DNA of 64,000 nucleotides from Flavobacteriaceae bacterium PS02293. GTDB taxonomy: Bacteria; Bacteroidota; Bacteroidia; Flavobacteriales; Weeksellaceae. A program made the translations under genes and the position numbers. The notes under the pieces are model-generated. The model was not told where the DNA came from and did no database searches. It saw nothing but the letters and a program-made list of their open reading frames with translations. The stretch covers positions 310,001 to 374,000 of the forward strand of contig JASCOV010000002.1 in NCBI GenBank assembly GCA_029960045.1, given 5' to 3'. Of the stretch, positions 16,944-26,420 are shown piece after piece; the first letter of the stretch is position 1; every line of letters begins with the position of its first letter.

Positions 16944-18158
16944 TTAAACAGGCTCGGTTTTTACAAACTTCGAGACAATCATCGATGCGAGAATGTTTCC
17001 GACGGAGTTGAGAACCGTAGCCAAAGGGTCAACCAAAGTTCCGATGATGATAACTGCTGGAGCTACATCAGGCGGTATTTTGTAAACCGAAATCATCAGC
17101 ATTTCCCCGATGTAACCACCATTCGGGATTCCGCCAGCGACTGCGCTGACGAAAACTGTGATTCCCAGAGCCATTATGAGATTCATTGGTTCGAAAAAAT
17201 TCCAGCCAAGTAATTGAAATGCAACATAAATCTTGATAATCGATGATATGGAAGAACCGTTTTTATGAATGGTAGTTCCAATAGGAATTACAACGTTGGC
17301 AATAGAAGCAGGAACGCCCATTCTTTTTGCAGACTCGATGGCAACAGGCATTGTCGCTAAACTGCTACACGTACTTATGGCAGTTGCAGTGGGCAAAAGA
17401 CTTTCTTTCCAAAAAGCTTTCACACCATTTCCTGATTTCCAAATGAAAGCATAAATACTGAAAAATATAATGAAATAAATAGTTCCTGCGATATAATATA
17501 ATCCCAAAGGTTTAGCATAAAATCCGAAAAGCTGAGGTCCGATGGTTCCGACTTGGTAAGCGAAATAAGCACCCAATCCAATTGGAGCGACTTTCATAAT
17601 TAATAACAAAAGCTGTTTCATCACTTCGTTTCCGGAAAGGATGAAGTTTTGGAACATTCTTCCTTTCTCTCCTGACTTTCTGATGGATATTCCAACTAAA
17701 AATGAAAAAACCAAAAGCGCGAGCATATTTTGTCTCGAGAACAAATGATAGAACTCGCTAACAGTGAAAAATCCTACAATCTGGTCATTAATATTGGCAT
17801 TATTCTGAAGATTGTCTGATATAGTTTCGCTGATGTTTTTCGGAGTTTCTGTTGGGAATAAGTAAACCATTATAATGCAAAACGTAGCTGAAATCAGAAT
17901 TAAACTTAAGAAAGTCAATGCCATTGTTCCGATGATTTTACCTAATTGATTTTGTTGTTCAATTCCCGAAATAGCAGAAACGATCGCAAAAAACACCAAC
18001 GGAATCACTGTTACAAACAATAGATTCAGGAAAATATCGCCAATCGGTTTCAGATAAGTTACAAAATCTGGTGCGAAAATCCCGACAAGACTTCCAATGA
18101 AAATCCCGATGAGAAGCAGAATTATGTTGCTGTAGTTTTTCCAGAAAGATGATTTCAT
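16944..18158 (-). CDS. Dicarboxylate/amino acid:cation symporter (DAACS/GltP family)
   Basis: A 404-residue membrane protein with about eight helices plus two re-entrant hairpins. The serine-rich hairpin ATAISTCSSLATMPV, followed by VVIPIGTTIHKNGSS and the C-terminal GGIPNGGYIGE and DPLATVLNSVGN stretches, are family hallmarks for Na+ or H+ coupled uptake of glutamate, aspartate or C4-dicarboxylates. Substrate cannot be decided from sequence. Monocistronic. Confidence 0.92.
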   Translation of the reverse strand: MKSSFWKNYSNIILLLIGIFIGSLVGIFAPDFVTYLKPIGDIFLNLLFVTVIPLVFFAIVSAISGIEQQNQLGKIIGTMALTFLSLILISATFCIIMVYLFPTETPKNISETISDNLQNNANINDQIVGFFTVSEFYHLFSRQNMLALLVFSFLVGISIRKSGEKGRMFQNFILSGNEVMKQLLLLIMKVAPIGLGAYFAYQVGTIGPQLFGFYAKPLGLYYIAGTIYFIIFFSIYAFIWKSGNGVKAFWKESLLPTATAISTCSSLATMPVAIESAKRMGVPASIANVVIPIGTTIHKNGSSISSIIKIYVAFQLLGWNFFEPMNLIMALGITVFVSAVAGGIPNGGYIGEMLMISVYKIPPDVAPAVIIIGTLVDPLATVLNSVGNILASMIVSKFVKTEPV

Positions 18159-18172
18159 TCCTAAGTTTTAAT

Positions 18173-18180
18173 CAAAGATA
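18173..18180 (-). promoter_or_regulatory. -7 box of the symporter gene
   Basis: TATCTTTG on the minus strand, 15 bases before the ATG at 18158. A -33 element is not clear. Confidence 0.45.
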
Positions 18181-18240
18181 ATTATAAAATTGTTTAGAAA
18201 TTTTAATTCTTGAATTGAATTATTTCCGAGATTTGTCTCT

Positions 18241-19491
18241 ATGAAAACAGCAGTTCTGATTACTATCGGTGACGAAATCCTTTCGGGAAATACCGTTGAT
18301 ACCAACTCCAATTTTATCGCAACACAGCTTAAAGAAATTGGGATAAAAGTGCTTTCTATTTTTACAATTCCTGATGAGGAAAGTGCAATTGTTTCAACTT
18401 TAGGAAAAGCTTTTGAAATGGCTGATGTGGTTTTTACAACAGGCGGATTAGGTCCAACGAAAGATGATATTACCAAAAAAGCTTATGCTGATTTCTTCGA
18501 AGATGAAATGATTTTCTCTAATGAAATCTATGAACATCTAAGAATTTATCTGGAAAAAAGAAACCGACTTTGGATTCTGGAACATAACAAAGACCAAGCG
18601 ATGGTTTTGTCTAAGGCTAAAATTTTCCTCAACTATTTTGGAACGGCGCCTTGTATGATTTTGGAGAAGAAAGGAACTTATTGTTTCAGTTTACCGGGTG
18701 TTCCTTACGAAGTAAAACCTTTAGTTAAAGACCAAATCATTCCTTTTTTGAAAGACAAATTATCGCTTGACCATATCGTAACCAGAATTGTTTCTGTGGT
18801 TGATATTCCAGAAAGTATTTTGTCAGAAACCATTGAAGAATGGGAATTAGCTTTACCAAAACATATTAGTTTGTCTTATTTGCCCGTTGGAACAAGAGTA
18901 AAATTAAGATTAACAGCTTCTGGAAACTCGCAAGAATTACTGAATGCAGAACTGGAAAACGAAATCACAAAATTATTTCCACTGATTGGAGAAAATATCA
19001 TTGCGACACAGGAAGATAAAATCGAAAAAATTCTGGGCGAATTATTAACGGACAAAAAACTGACAATCTCAGTTGCAGAAAGTTGTACCGGTGGAGAATT
19101 AGCTCATTTGATAACTTCGGTTTCGGGAAGTTCTAATTATTTCTTGGGCAGTGTTGTGACTTACGCTACAGAAAAAAAAATCGACCTTTTAAATGTTAAT
19201 CCGAAAACGGTTGAAGAATTCACGGTTGTGAGTGAACAAGTCGCTTCTGAAATGGCAATGGGCTGTCAGAATTTATTCAAAACAGATATTGCAGTTTCTA
19301 CAACTGGCGTTGCTGGTCCATCAAAAGGAGAGGACGGAAAACATGTTGGAACGGTTTTTTATACGATTAGAATCGGAAATGAAGAAGTAACTTCAAAGTT
19401 ATTCCTACCACATCTGGAAAGATTGGATTTTATGAATTTTGTCTCGCAGAAAGTCATTCAAGATATCGTTTCTTTATTGATTAAAAAATAA
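18241..19491 (+). CDS. cinA: CinA family protein (molybdopterin-binding-like domain plus NMN deamidase domain)
   Basis: A 416-residue two-domain protein. The N-terminal MoCF-like domain (residues 1-170) has TIGDEILSGNTVDTNS and FTTGGLGPTKDD; it is linked to ADP-ribose pyrophosphatase activity in the family. The C-terminal PncC-type domain (about 265-416; SVAESCTGGELAHLIT, STTGVAGPSKGEDGK) deamidates nicotinamide mononucleotide for NAD recycling. Full length and intact. Single gene with its own terminator. Confidence 0.93.
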   Translation: MKTAVLITIGDEILSGNTVDTNSNFIATQLKEIGIKVLSIFTIPDEESAIVSTLGKAFEMADVVFTTGGLGPTKDDITKKAYADFFEDEMIFSNEIYEHLRIYLEKRNRLWILEHNKDQAMVLSKAKIFLNYFGTAPCMILEKKGTYCFSLPGVPYEVKPLVKDQIIPFLKDKLSLDHIVTRIVSVVDIPESILSETIEEWELALPKHISLSYLPVGTRVKLRLTASGNSQELLNAELENEITKLFPLIGENIIATQEDKIEKILGELLTDKKLTISVAESCTGGELAHLITSVSGSSNYFLGSVVTYATEKKIDLLNVNPKTVEEFTVVSEQVASEMAMGCQNLFKTDIAVSTTGVAGPSKGEDGKHVGTVFYTIRIGNEEVTSKLFLPHLERLDFMNFVSQKVIQDIVSLLIKK

Positions 19492-19494
19492 AAA

Positions 19495-19519
19495 AAGACA
19501 GCTCAAAAGGGCTGTCTTT
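19495..19519. terminator. Terminator between cinA and the convergent alcohol dehydrogenase gene
   Basis: AAAGACAGC-(TCAAAAG)-GCTGTCTTT hairpin with A and T flanks, usable by both strands. Confidence 0.85.
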
Positions 19520-19543
19520 GTACTTTTGTGAACTTTGTTCTGT

Positions 19544-20653
19544 TTAAGAATTATATTCTCCGATAAGAATTACCGGTTTGATTGTTTTTCCAGATTCTGA
19601 ATCTTCAATCGCCTGATTAATGTCTTCGAATTTGTATTTCTTAATTAATTTATCAAAAGGAAATTGACCATTAAGATACATCTCTACCATTTCCGGGATG
19701 AATTCTGTCGGAACGCTGTCTCCTTCTACAATCCCAATTAATTTGATACCTTTTAAAACATAGGTGTTCATCTCAACTTCTAATGGTTTTGTCGCGACAC
19801 CTACGATTCCCATTTGCCCAAGAGACTTTAAATTAGCCAAAGTATTATTAATAACATCGTTACGACCAGTTGTATCAAAACCAAAATCAAAACCTTTTGG
19901 AGAAATCGCCTGTAAAGCTTCGATAACATTTTCGTTACGGCTGTTGATAACGTGAGTTGCTCCTAATTCTAATCCAAAATCTAAACGCTCCTGATTAATG
20001 TCAACCAAAACAATTTGAGCAGCAGAGCAGGCTTTTGCCGCTAATAATGCCGCTAATCCTACCGCTCCAGCTCCAGAAATCACCACTGTTTTTCCTGGAG
20101 ATACTTTTAAAGAGTTGATAATTGCACCTGCACCAGTTTGGATGCCGCAGCCTAATGGTCCTAATAATTCCAATGGCGCTTTGTCAGATACTTTGATTGC
20201 ATTTCTTTTATTCGCAATGGCATAAGTTGCAAATGATGACTGTGAAAAGAAGTTGTCAAAAATTCCATCTTCGTTGTGATGATGGCTGTGTGAACCGTCT
20301 AAACGAGCTCCTCCGAAATTTAATGCAGGGAAATTCTCGCAATAGGTTGGTTTACCGTGCTGGCAGGTATAACATTCTCCACAGAAACCAAATGTCAATA
20401 CAACGTGGTCTCCAGGTTTAAGATTTGTAACCCCTTCGCCAACTTTTTCTACAATACCTGCTCCTTCGTGTCCTAAAACAATAGGAAATGGAGTAGCACC
20501 AGTCTGCTGGTCTCTCGCAGCCATATCTGTATGACAGGTTCCAGTTGCTACAATTTTGACTAAAACTTCGTCTGCTCTTGGTTCATCAAGAGATATTTTT
20601 TCTAACTCAAATTTTCCACCTTTTTCTTTTACTAATGCGGCTGTTATTTCCAT
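19544..20653 (-). CDS. NAD(P)-dependent zinc alcohol dehydrogenase (aryl-alcohol dehydrogenase-like)
   Basis: A 369-residue medium-chain dehydrogenase. Catalytic zinc ligands are in GTCHTDMAARD and GHEGAG; the structural zinc site is CGECYTCQHGKPTYC; the nucleotide-binding motif is GAGAVGL. The insertion with a His cluster (SHSHHHNEDG, about residue 125) and the DTTGRND segment resemble the aryl/benzyl-alcohol dehydrogenase branch. Distinct from adhP at 15 kb, so the two likely differ in substrate. Downstream of the dienelactone hydrolase block by 77 bases on the opposite side; transcribed alone toward the terminator. Confidence 0.88.
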   Translation of the reverse strand: MEITAALVKEKGGKFELEKISLDEPRADEVLVKIVATGTCHTDMAARDQQTGATPFPIVLGHEGAGIVEKVGEGVTNLKPGDHVVLTFGFCGECYTCQHGKPTYCENFPALNFGGARLDGSHSHHHNEDGIFDNFFSQSSFATYAIANKRNAIKVSDKAPLELLGPLGCGIQTGAGAIINSLKVSPGKTVVISGAGAVGLAALLAAKACSAAQIVLVDINQERLDFGLELGATHVINSRNENVIEALQAISPKGFDFGFDTTGRNDVINNTLANLKSLGQMGIVGVATKPLEVEMNTYVLKGIKLIGIVEGDSVPTEFIPEMVEMYLNGQFPFDKLIKKYKFEDINQAIEDSESGKTIKPVILIGEYNS

Positions 20654-20730
20654 TTTAATGATTTTTATATTTCATTAAATTTAAGGACAAATTGAAAAAA
20701 ACGACTTGATGTATGTCAAGAAAACCCTTT

Positions 20731-21474
20731 TTATTTCAAGATTTCTTTTAGAAAAGTCAAAGTATGATTCCAAGCTCTTTTTGCCATTACTTCATTATAA
20801 TCTGGAGATTCTGGGCTTGTAAAAGTGTGTTTGGAATTGGCGTAGGTAATGATTTGAAAATCTGTTTTTCCCGCTTTTAATTCAGCAATCAGATTGGTCA
20901 TATCTTCAGGTTTTACACTTTCGTCATCAGCAGGATTTTCAACCAAAACTTTCGTTTTAATTGGAACATTCAATCTGTCGATTCCTTTTGCCAATCCACC
21001 GTGAATAGAAACTACACCAGCAATGGGAAGCCCCGCTCTTGCAGTTTCCAAAGCACCCGTTCCTCCAAAACAATAACCGATAACCGCTATTTTTTCAGGA
21101 TTAGCGCCTTGTTTTTTTAATTCTTCCAAAGCGGCAGAAATTCTTTGCTGGTAAGCTTTGTAATCCTGTTTGTAGTTTCCTGCAATTTTTGCAGCTGCAG
21201 CATTGTCAGCGGGAATATTTCCTTCGCCATAGATATCTGCAACAAAGGCAATGTAACCTTGTTTTTCTAATTCGAGAGCAGCGTTTTTTGCTTCATTATC
21301 GATACCCTTCCAAGCTGGCAAAATCAATACTCCGGGAAGTTTTTTTCCTGCGTTGGAGGTAACTATTCCGTTCAGTTTTTGAGTTCCGTCTTTGTAAGCA
21401 ATTGTTTTCAATGTCTGGGCTAATGTTATCTGCATTCCTAGAAATACAGTTAATAGTGTGAGTGAAAATTTCAT
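20731..21474 (-). CDS. Exported dienelactone hydrolase family protein
   Basis: A 247-residue protein with a signal peptide (residues 1-19, ITLAQ). The alpha/beta-hydrolase core has the Cys nucleophile in GYCFGGTGALE, the Asp in NPADDESVKPED and the His in NSKHTFTSPES, the set found in dienelactone hydrolases. Likely periplasmic and acting on an ester or lactone; actual substrate unknown. Follows the small exported protein by 14 bases, in one operon with the MFS gene. Confidence 0.85.
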   Translation of the reverse strand: MKFSLTLLTVFLGMQITLAQTLKTIAYKDGTQKLNGIVTSNAGKKLPGVLILPAWKGIDNEAKNAALELEKQGYIAFVADIYGEGNIPADNAAAAKIAGNYKQDYKAYQQRISAALEELKKQGANPEKIAVIGYCFGGTGALETARAGLPIAGVVSIHGGLAKGIDRLNVPIKTKVLVENPADDESVKPEDMTNLIAELKAGKTDFQIITYANSKHTFTSPESPDYNEVMAKRAWNHTLTFLKEILK

Positions 21475-21488
21475 AATTAAAATTGATT

Positions 21489-21899
21489 TTATTTTTTAGA
21501 ATTGATGTTTTTTTCTTTTTCCAGCATTTTTGGATAAACAGGCAAGAAATCATAGGTTGGATAAAACTCTGTGTTGAAACCTCCCCAAGCGCCTAATTCA
21601 AAAACATTATTAACCTCTCTCAAATACTGCGGTTTGAATTTTAAAGTAAGAATCTGTCCAATTCCCATAACAACATTCCAAGACAAAATCTTAGCGTGGC
21701 TGGCGGTCAGTTTTTCATAAAACTTTTGCTTCATTACTTTATTTTGAATAGAATCTACTGGATTCGTCTGCTGATGACGGAGGAAGACTGTCACCATAAT
21801 ACTGTCATTATCGATATAATATTGTCCTTGATTCGATTTTTGTGAAAATAAAATTTGATTTCCCAAAAACATCAATATTAGTAATACGATTTTTTTCAT
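21489..21899 (-). CDS. Small exported protein, function unknown
   Basis: A 136-residue protein with a clear signal peptide (MKKIVLLILMFLGNQILFSQ). The mature part has no recognised family; it contains a DNDSIMVTVFLRHQQ segment and an aromatic C-terminal part (ELGAWGGFNTEFYPTYDFLPVYP). Sequence style suggests a periplasmic or outer-membrane-associated protein. Its start is one base after the stop of the MFS gene, so it is translated in that operon. Confidence 0.6.
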   Translation of the reverse strand: MKKIVLLILMFLGNQILFSQKSNQGQYYIDNDSIMVTVFLRHQQTNPVDSIQNKVMKQKFYEKLTASHAKILSWNVVMGIGQILTLKFKPQYLREVNNVFELGAWGGFNTEFYPTYDFLPVYPKMLEKEKNINSKK

Positions 21900-21900
21900 C

Positions 21901-23076
21901 TTAATTTTTTGATTGGATTAATTTGAATATATTCATCAAAAAGACAATTAAACTAAAAGCCACTAATTGTAAGCCAACATAATGCCAGCCACCAGTTTCC
22001 CAGCATTTTAGCCCAATAAAAGTTCCTATTGCACCGCCTGCAAAATACGAAGTCATATAAATCGTATTGATTCGGCTGTTGGCTTTTTGGTCTAATCTGT
22101 AAATCAACGCAACATTCGTAACTTGAATCGATTGAACACCAACATCAATGAAAATTACTGCTAAAATTATTGATATTAAATAACTTGGAAACAGAAAGAT
22201 AATTACCGAACCTGCTAAAAGAATAATACTTGCAATCAACTGTGTTTTTCCGGAACCGCCCTTATCAGAAGCTTTTCCAATCATTGGTGCGACTAAAGCT
22301 CCTGCAATTCCCAACATTCCGAAAAGTCCAATCGTGTCAGAACTGTAATTGTAAGGTTTTTCAACCAAAAGAAATGTCAATGTTGTCCAAAATGAGCAGA
22401 AAATTGAGAAAGCAATTCCACCCATTAATGCTAATAATCGCAGTTGTGGAAATCTTTTTAACTGATAAAATGAGGATGAAATTAATTTAAAATAAGAATC
22501 TTTGAAAGTCGGTTTGACGCTCGGTAATTTGAAATAAACAAAAGCCAATGAAAAAATCGTAAATCCAGCCGAAATATAATAGACCATTTTCCAATTGCTC
22601 CATTCAGAAATATAACCGCTGAAAACTCTCGCCATCAAGATTCCGACAAGTATTCCAGTGAAAATAATCCCGACGTTTTTTCCTTTTTCGTTACCTGATA
22701 ATTCAGCTGCCATTGGTAAAATGACTTGCGCTGCAATAGCAGTCAAACCAAGTAACAAACTGAATAAGAAAATGAAATAATAGTTGGAAACTAATCCGAT
22801 AGCCATCTGAATACAAAATAAAATTCCCAATAGAATCAATATCAGATTTTTACGATTGACTTTATCTCCCAAAGGAACCAAGGTTAATAATCCCGCTCCA
22901 TAACCGACTTGTCCTAAACCGACCATAATTCCCATTTTGCTTTCGGAAACATTGAAAGTTTGTGCAATCTGATGCAGAATTGGCTGTGCGTAATAGATAT
23001 TTGAAACACAAATCCCCGCTACGACAGCCATTCCGAGAACCTGAACTTTACTCAGTTTCGATTGTTCTTCTATCAT
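21901..23076 (-). CDS. MFS transporter (DHA1-like)
   Basis: A 391-residue protein with about 12 predicted membrane helices. The loop PLGDKVNRKNLILI between helices 2 and 3 is the MFS signature, and the N-terminal half has the drug:H+ antiporter style (YYAQPILHQIAQTFNVSESKMG). It likely exports a small compound. It is separated by 3 bases from the aldo/keto reductase upstream and 1 base from the small exported protein downstream, so the three are one transcript. Confidence 0.88.
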   Translation of the reverse strand: MIEEQSKLSKVQVLGMAVVAGICVSNIYYAQPILHQIAQTFNVSESKMGIMVGLGQVGYGAGLLTLVPLGDKVNRKNLILILLGILFCIQMAIGLVSNYYFIFLFSLLLGLTAIAAQVILPMAAELSGNEKGKNVGIIFTGILVGILMARVFSGYISEWSNWKMVYYISAGFTIFSLAFVYFKLPSVKPTFKDSYFKLISSSFYQLKRFPQLRLLALMGGIAFSIFCSFWTTLTFLLVEKPYNYSSDTIGLFGMLGIAGALVAPMIGKASDKGGSGKTQLIASIILLAGSVIIFLFPSYLISIILAVIFIDVGVQSIQVTNVALIYRLDQKANSRINTIYMTSYFAGGAIGTFIGLKCWETGGWHYVGLQLVAFSLIVFLMNIFKLIQSKN

Positions 23077-23079
23077 TGA

Positions 23080-24024
23080 TTATTTTGAAGCTTGATTAAG
23101 AATTTCCAAATCTTCCGAATCCAGCTGTAATTTCGGAGCATCGAAAATCGTTTGTAATTGTCTCTCGCTGGTTGCACTTACGATTGGAGCTGTAATTAAT
23201 GGATTTGCCAAAAGCCAAGCCAACGCAACAGTTGCAGGTTGAGATTGGTGTTTTTCAGAAACTTTATCCAACGCTGCTAAAACTGCTTTTCCTTTGTCAT
23301 CAAAATATTTTTTGATTCCGCCACCTCTCGTAGTAGTTTCAAAATCTGCTTCTTTTCTGTATTTTCCGGTTAAAAATCCCGCTGCTAAAGACCAATAAGG
23401 AAATACACTCAATCCAAATTTTTCAACTAATGGCGCATATTCTTTCTCGAATTTTTCTCTTTCCACCAAATTATAATGCGGTTGAAGAGCCACATATTTT
23501 GGAAAATTATTTTTTTCCGCCACTTCAAAAGATTCAATTAATCTTTCTGGAGAAACATTGGATGCTGCAATATATCTTACTTTTCCTGCTCTTATGATTT
23601 CGTCATAAGCTGATAAAGTTTCTTCAACAGGCGTTTTGTTATCATCAAAATGGGTGTAATACAAATCGATGTGGTCTGTTCCAAGACGTTTCAAAGATTC
23701 ATCAACAGATTTTAAAATATGTTTTTTACTGATGTCAAAACCGTGTTCCTTGGTTTCAGAACCTACTTTTGTTGCCAGAACAATATTTTGTCTATTCTTT
23801 TTTTCTTTCAGCCATTTTCCGATGATTTCTTCAGACTGTCCGCCTTTTCCGTTTACCCACCAAGAATAGGTGTCGGCTGTATCAATAAAATTGAATCCGC
23901 CTTCTTCGAATTTATTCAAGATATTGAACGATTCTTTTTCATCCAAAGTCCATCCAAAAACATTACCTCCAAAGTTGATTGGAGCAATTTCTAAATCTGT
24001 ATTTTTAATTGTTACTTTTTTCAT
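23080..24024 (-). CDS. Aldo/keto reductase
   Basis: A 314-residue (beta/alpha)8 barrel that reduces aldehydes or ketones with NADPH. The catalytic tetrad is visible as Asp and Tyr in DTADTYSWW, Lys in ATKVG and His in YYTHFD. The AASNVSPE and C-terminal SATSERQLQ stretches fit cofactor binding. First gene of the three aldo/keto reductases in this block; 57 bases downstream of an MFS gene and co-directional with it. Confidence 0.92.
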   Translation of the reverse strand: MKKVTIKNTDLEIAPINFGGNVFGWTLDEKESFNILNKFEEGGFNFIDTADTYSWWVNGKGGQSEEIIGKWLKEKKNRQNIVLATKVGSETKEHGFDISKKHILKSVDESLKRLGTDHIDLYYTHFDDNKTPVEETLSAYDEIIRAGKVRYIAASNVSPERLIESFEVAEKNNFPKYVALQPHYNLVEREKFEKEYAPLVEKFGLSVFPYWSLAAGFLTGKYRKEADFETTTRGGGIKKYFDDKGKAVLAALDKVSEKHQSQPATVALAWLLANPLITAPIVSATSERQLQTIFDAPKLQLDSEDLEILNQASK

Positions 24025-24080
24025 TTTTTTAATATTTAAAATTCAGAAAAATCTGAATTGGTTTGAAATTATTTTATTGA

Positions 24081-25238
24081 TTAATTAGTTGATGCTTTCT
24101 TTTCCATTTTAAAATAAAATACCAAAATCACAAATCCCAAGAATGCCATTACAATTCCTGGAACTGCAGTATAATTATAACTGTAAGCCAAGGTAATAGG
24201 AACGCCTCCTAAAAAAGCTCCGACAGCATTTCCGATATTGAAACCGACTTGAGCCAGCGAACCGCCCAACATCTCGCCACCTTTAGAATTTCTAAAAAGC
24301 AATAACTGCTGAGGTGCAGAAACGGCAAATAGGGAAGCGGTACTGATGAACATCAGAATTAAAGCCAAAATCGAAAATGCTGAGAAAAAGAAAATACAAA
24401 TCATTGTAATCATTATAATGGCTTGTGTCGTCATCGCAACACCACTTGCTGAAAATTTGTCAGATAATTTTCCGCCCAAGATATTTCCGATAACCATTCC
24501 AATGCCAGCCAAAACCATAATGTAAGTTAAGGCAGATTCATCAAAATCAGAAACATTAATCATCGATTTGCTTACATAACTGTACCAGCAGAAGATGGCG
24601 CCGTTCCCAAATGCAATGGCAGAAATCAATAACCAAGGTTCTTTCTTTTTCAAAAATTGAAATTGCCCTTTGAATCCAGTATCTGGAAGTGCATCCATTT
24701 TAGGAATCCAAAACCAAATAGACAGCATTGTGATAATTCCCCAGACCGCAATGATTTCGTAAGTGATTCTCCAACCGAAATTGGCGCTGATGTAGGTCCC
24801 GACAGGAACTCCAATTAAGTTAGCAACAGTCATTCCGGCAATCATCAAAGCAATCGCGGAACTTTCTTTTCCTTTTTCAGCCAATTTGCTGGCGACAATT
24901 CCACCAACACTGAAATAAGCGCCGTGTGGTAATCCGGAAACAAATCTCCAAATAGAAGATGCTGTATAAGAGTTAGAAATGGCGAAAAATAAATTCCCGA
25001 TGACAAAGAGGAACATTAATAATAAAAGTGTGCTTTTCAGTGCCATTTTTCTGGCAAAAATTACCATCGCCGGAGCACCGACACAGACGCCAATCGCATA
25101 ATATGAAATCAAATGCCCAGCTTCGGGAATTGAGATTTTCATATCTTTTGAGATGTCAGGTAAAATTCCCATCATTACAAATTCCGTTAATCCTAAACAG
25201 AATGTTCCCATTGCAAGGGCTAAAAAGCTAGTCTTCAT
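24081..25238 (-). CDS. MFS transporter (AraJ/YdhP-like DHA1 subfamily)
   Basis: A 385-residue, 12-helix protein. The start (LALAMGTFCLGLTEFVMMGILPDISKD) and the GKLSDKF and RKMALK loops are typical of DHA1 exporters related to arabinose-efflux or chloramphenicol-resistance permeases. Substrate unknown. Leads the gene pair with the aldo/keto reductase; the upstream gap holds a palindromic repeat. Confidence 0.88.
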   Translation of the reverse strand: MKTSFLALAMGTFCLGLTEFVMMGILPDISKDMKISIPEAGHLISYYAIGVCVGAPAMVIFARKMALKSTLLLLMFLFVIGNLFFAISNSYTASSIWRFVSGLPHGAYFSVGGIVASKLAEKGKESSAIALMIAGMTVANLIGVPVGTYISANFGWRITYEIIAVWGIITMLSIWFWIPKMDALPDTGFKGQFQFLKKKEPWLLISAIAFGNGAIFCWYSYVSKSMINVSDFDESALTYIMVLAGIGMVIGNILGGKLSDKFSASGVAMTTQAIIMITMICIFFFSAFSILALILMFISTASLFAVSAPQQLLLFRNSKGGEMLGGSLAQVGFNIGNAVGAFLGGVPITLAYSYNYTAVPGIVMAFLGFVILVFYFKMEKKASTN

Positions 25239-25260
25239 TAATTATTTTAGATATTTTTTT

Positions 25261-25396
25261 GAACACAAAGTCCACAAAGTTTTTATTCAATTCAAAGTTT
25301 TTAAGTTCACAAAGCCGTAAAACTTATATAAGCGAAGCGCCTTTGTGAACCTTAAAATTTGCATTTTTTTTATAATTCTTTGTGAGCTTAGTGTTC
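25261..25396. repeat. Nested palindromic dispersed repeat, family D copy 1
   Basis: Outer arms GAACACAAAGTCCACAAAG (25261-25279) and CTTTGTGAGCTTAGTGTTC (25378-25396); inner arms AAGTTCACAAAG (25303-25314) and CTTTGTGAACCTT (25341-25353). It fills most of the 170-base gap between the alpha/beta hydrolase and MFS genes. A weaker relative lies at 54406-54484. Confidence 0.7.
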
Positions 25397-25408
25397 AATA
25401 TTCTTATT

Positions 25409-26404
25409 TTATGGTTTTAAAAATTCTTTAACTGGTTTGATGAATTGGTCAAAAACTTCGATGTGCGGAAGATGTCCTACATTCTCGATTTCTACCAATT
25501 TTGAACCTTTTATTTTTTGTTGAGTAGCTTTTCCTAACAAGTCATAACGTCCCATCGTTTCAGCTGTTGTCGGGTCTTTTACATTGGCTTTTCCAATTGC
25601 TGTTCTGTCTCTAGTTCCGATGATTAATAAGGTTGGAACATTCAAATTTTGAAATTCATAAACAACAGGTTGTGTGAAAATCATATCCGAAGTTTTTGCG
25701 TTTACCAAAGCAACTTTTGGATAATCTGGAGACTTTGTCCAGCCTGTCAAAAGATAAACCCATTCGTCATATTCTGGTTTCCATTTGTTGTCATAGTAGA
25801 ATCCGTTTTGATATTTTTTGGTGGATTCGTAATCGGCTTTTAGTTCAGTTTGATAATTCTTGTCGATAGAAGCGTAAGGTGCAACCAGTTTCCAATCTTC
25901 CAGTCCGATTGGATTTTCAAGAATTAATTTTTCAATCGTTTCAGGATACATTAATGTAAATCTTGTAGCCAACATCCCACCCATTGAATGTCCCAGAAGA
26001 TAAATTTTATCCAATTTCAATTCATCTAAAATTGCTTTGGTATTTTGAGCCAATTGCTGAAAACTAAATTGATATTCTGTAGGTTTTGATGACTTCCCAA
26101 ATCCAATCTGGTCAGGAACTACCACTCTGAAACCTTCTTTTGTCAATGCCTGAATCGTGGTTTTCCAATATGCACCATTGAAGTTTTTTCCGTGAAGCAG
26201 AACAACCGTTTTTCCATTGGGTTTTTCGGGTTTGATGTCCATATAAGCCATTTTCAAATCCTGATTTTGACTTTTGAAATCAAGGAAATGAACTGGATAA
26301 GGATATTCATAATTCGTCAGCATAATATCCAAAACAGGACGATTCTGAGCTGATAAATAATTAACGGAAAAAATTAAAAATGCTATTACTTTTAAAAATT
26401 TCAT
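25409..26404 (-). CDS. Exported alpha/beta hydrolase
   Basis: A 331-residue protein with a signal peptide (ending VNYLSAQ). The hydrolase core has LLHGKNFNGAYW (oxyanion loop), the nucleophile Ser in LLGHSMGGML, an Asp near GTRDRTAIG and the His in ENVGHLPHIE. It is likely periplasmic and cleaves an ester, amide or similar bond. Follows the DoxX gene by 16 bases on the same strand. Confidence 0.87.
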   Translation of the reverse strand: MKFLKVIAFLIFSVNYLSAQNRPVLDIMLTNYEYPYPVHFLDFKSQNQDLKMAYMDIKPEKPNGKTVVLLHGKNFNGAYWKTTIQALTKEGFRVVVPDQIGFGKSSKPTEYQFSFQQLAQNTKAILDELKLDKIYLLGHSMGGMLATRFTLMYPETIEKLILENPIGLEDWKLVAPYASIDKNYQTELKADYESTKKYQNGFYYDNKWKPEYDEWVYLLTGWTKSPDYPKVALVNAKTSDMIFTQPVVYEFQNLNVPTLLIIGTRDRTAIGKANVKDPTTAETMGRYDLLGKATQQKIKGSKLVEIENVGHLPHIEVFDQFIKPVKEFLKP

Positions 26405-26420
26405 ATTATATTTTTAGAAA

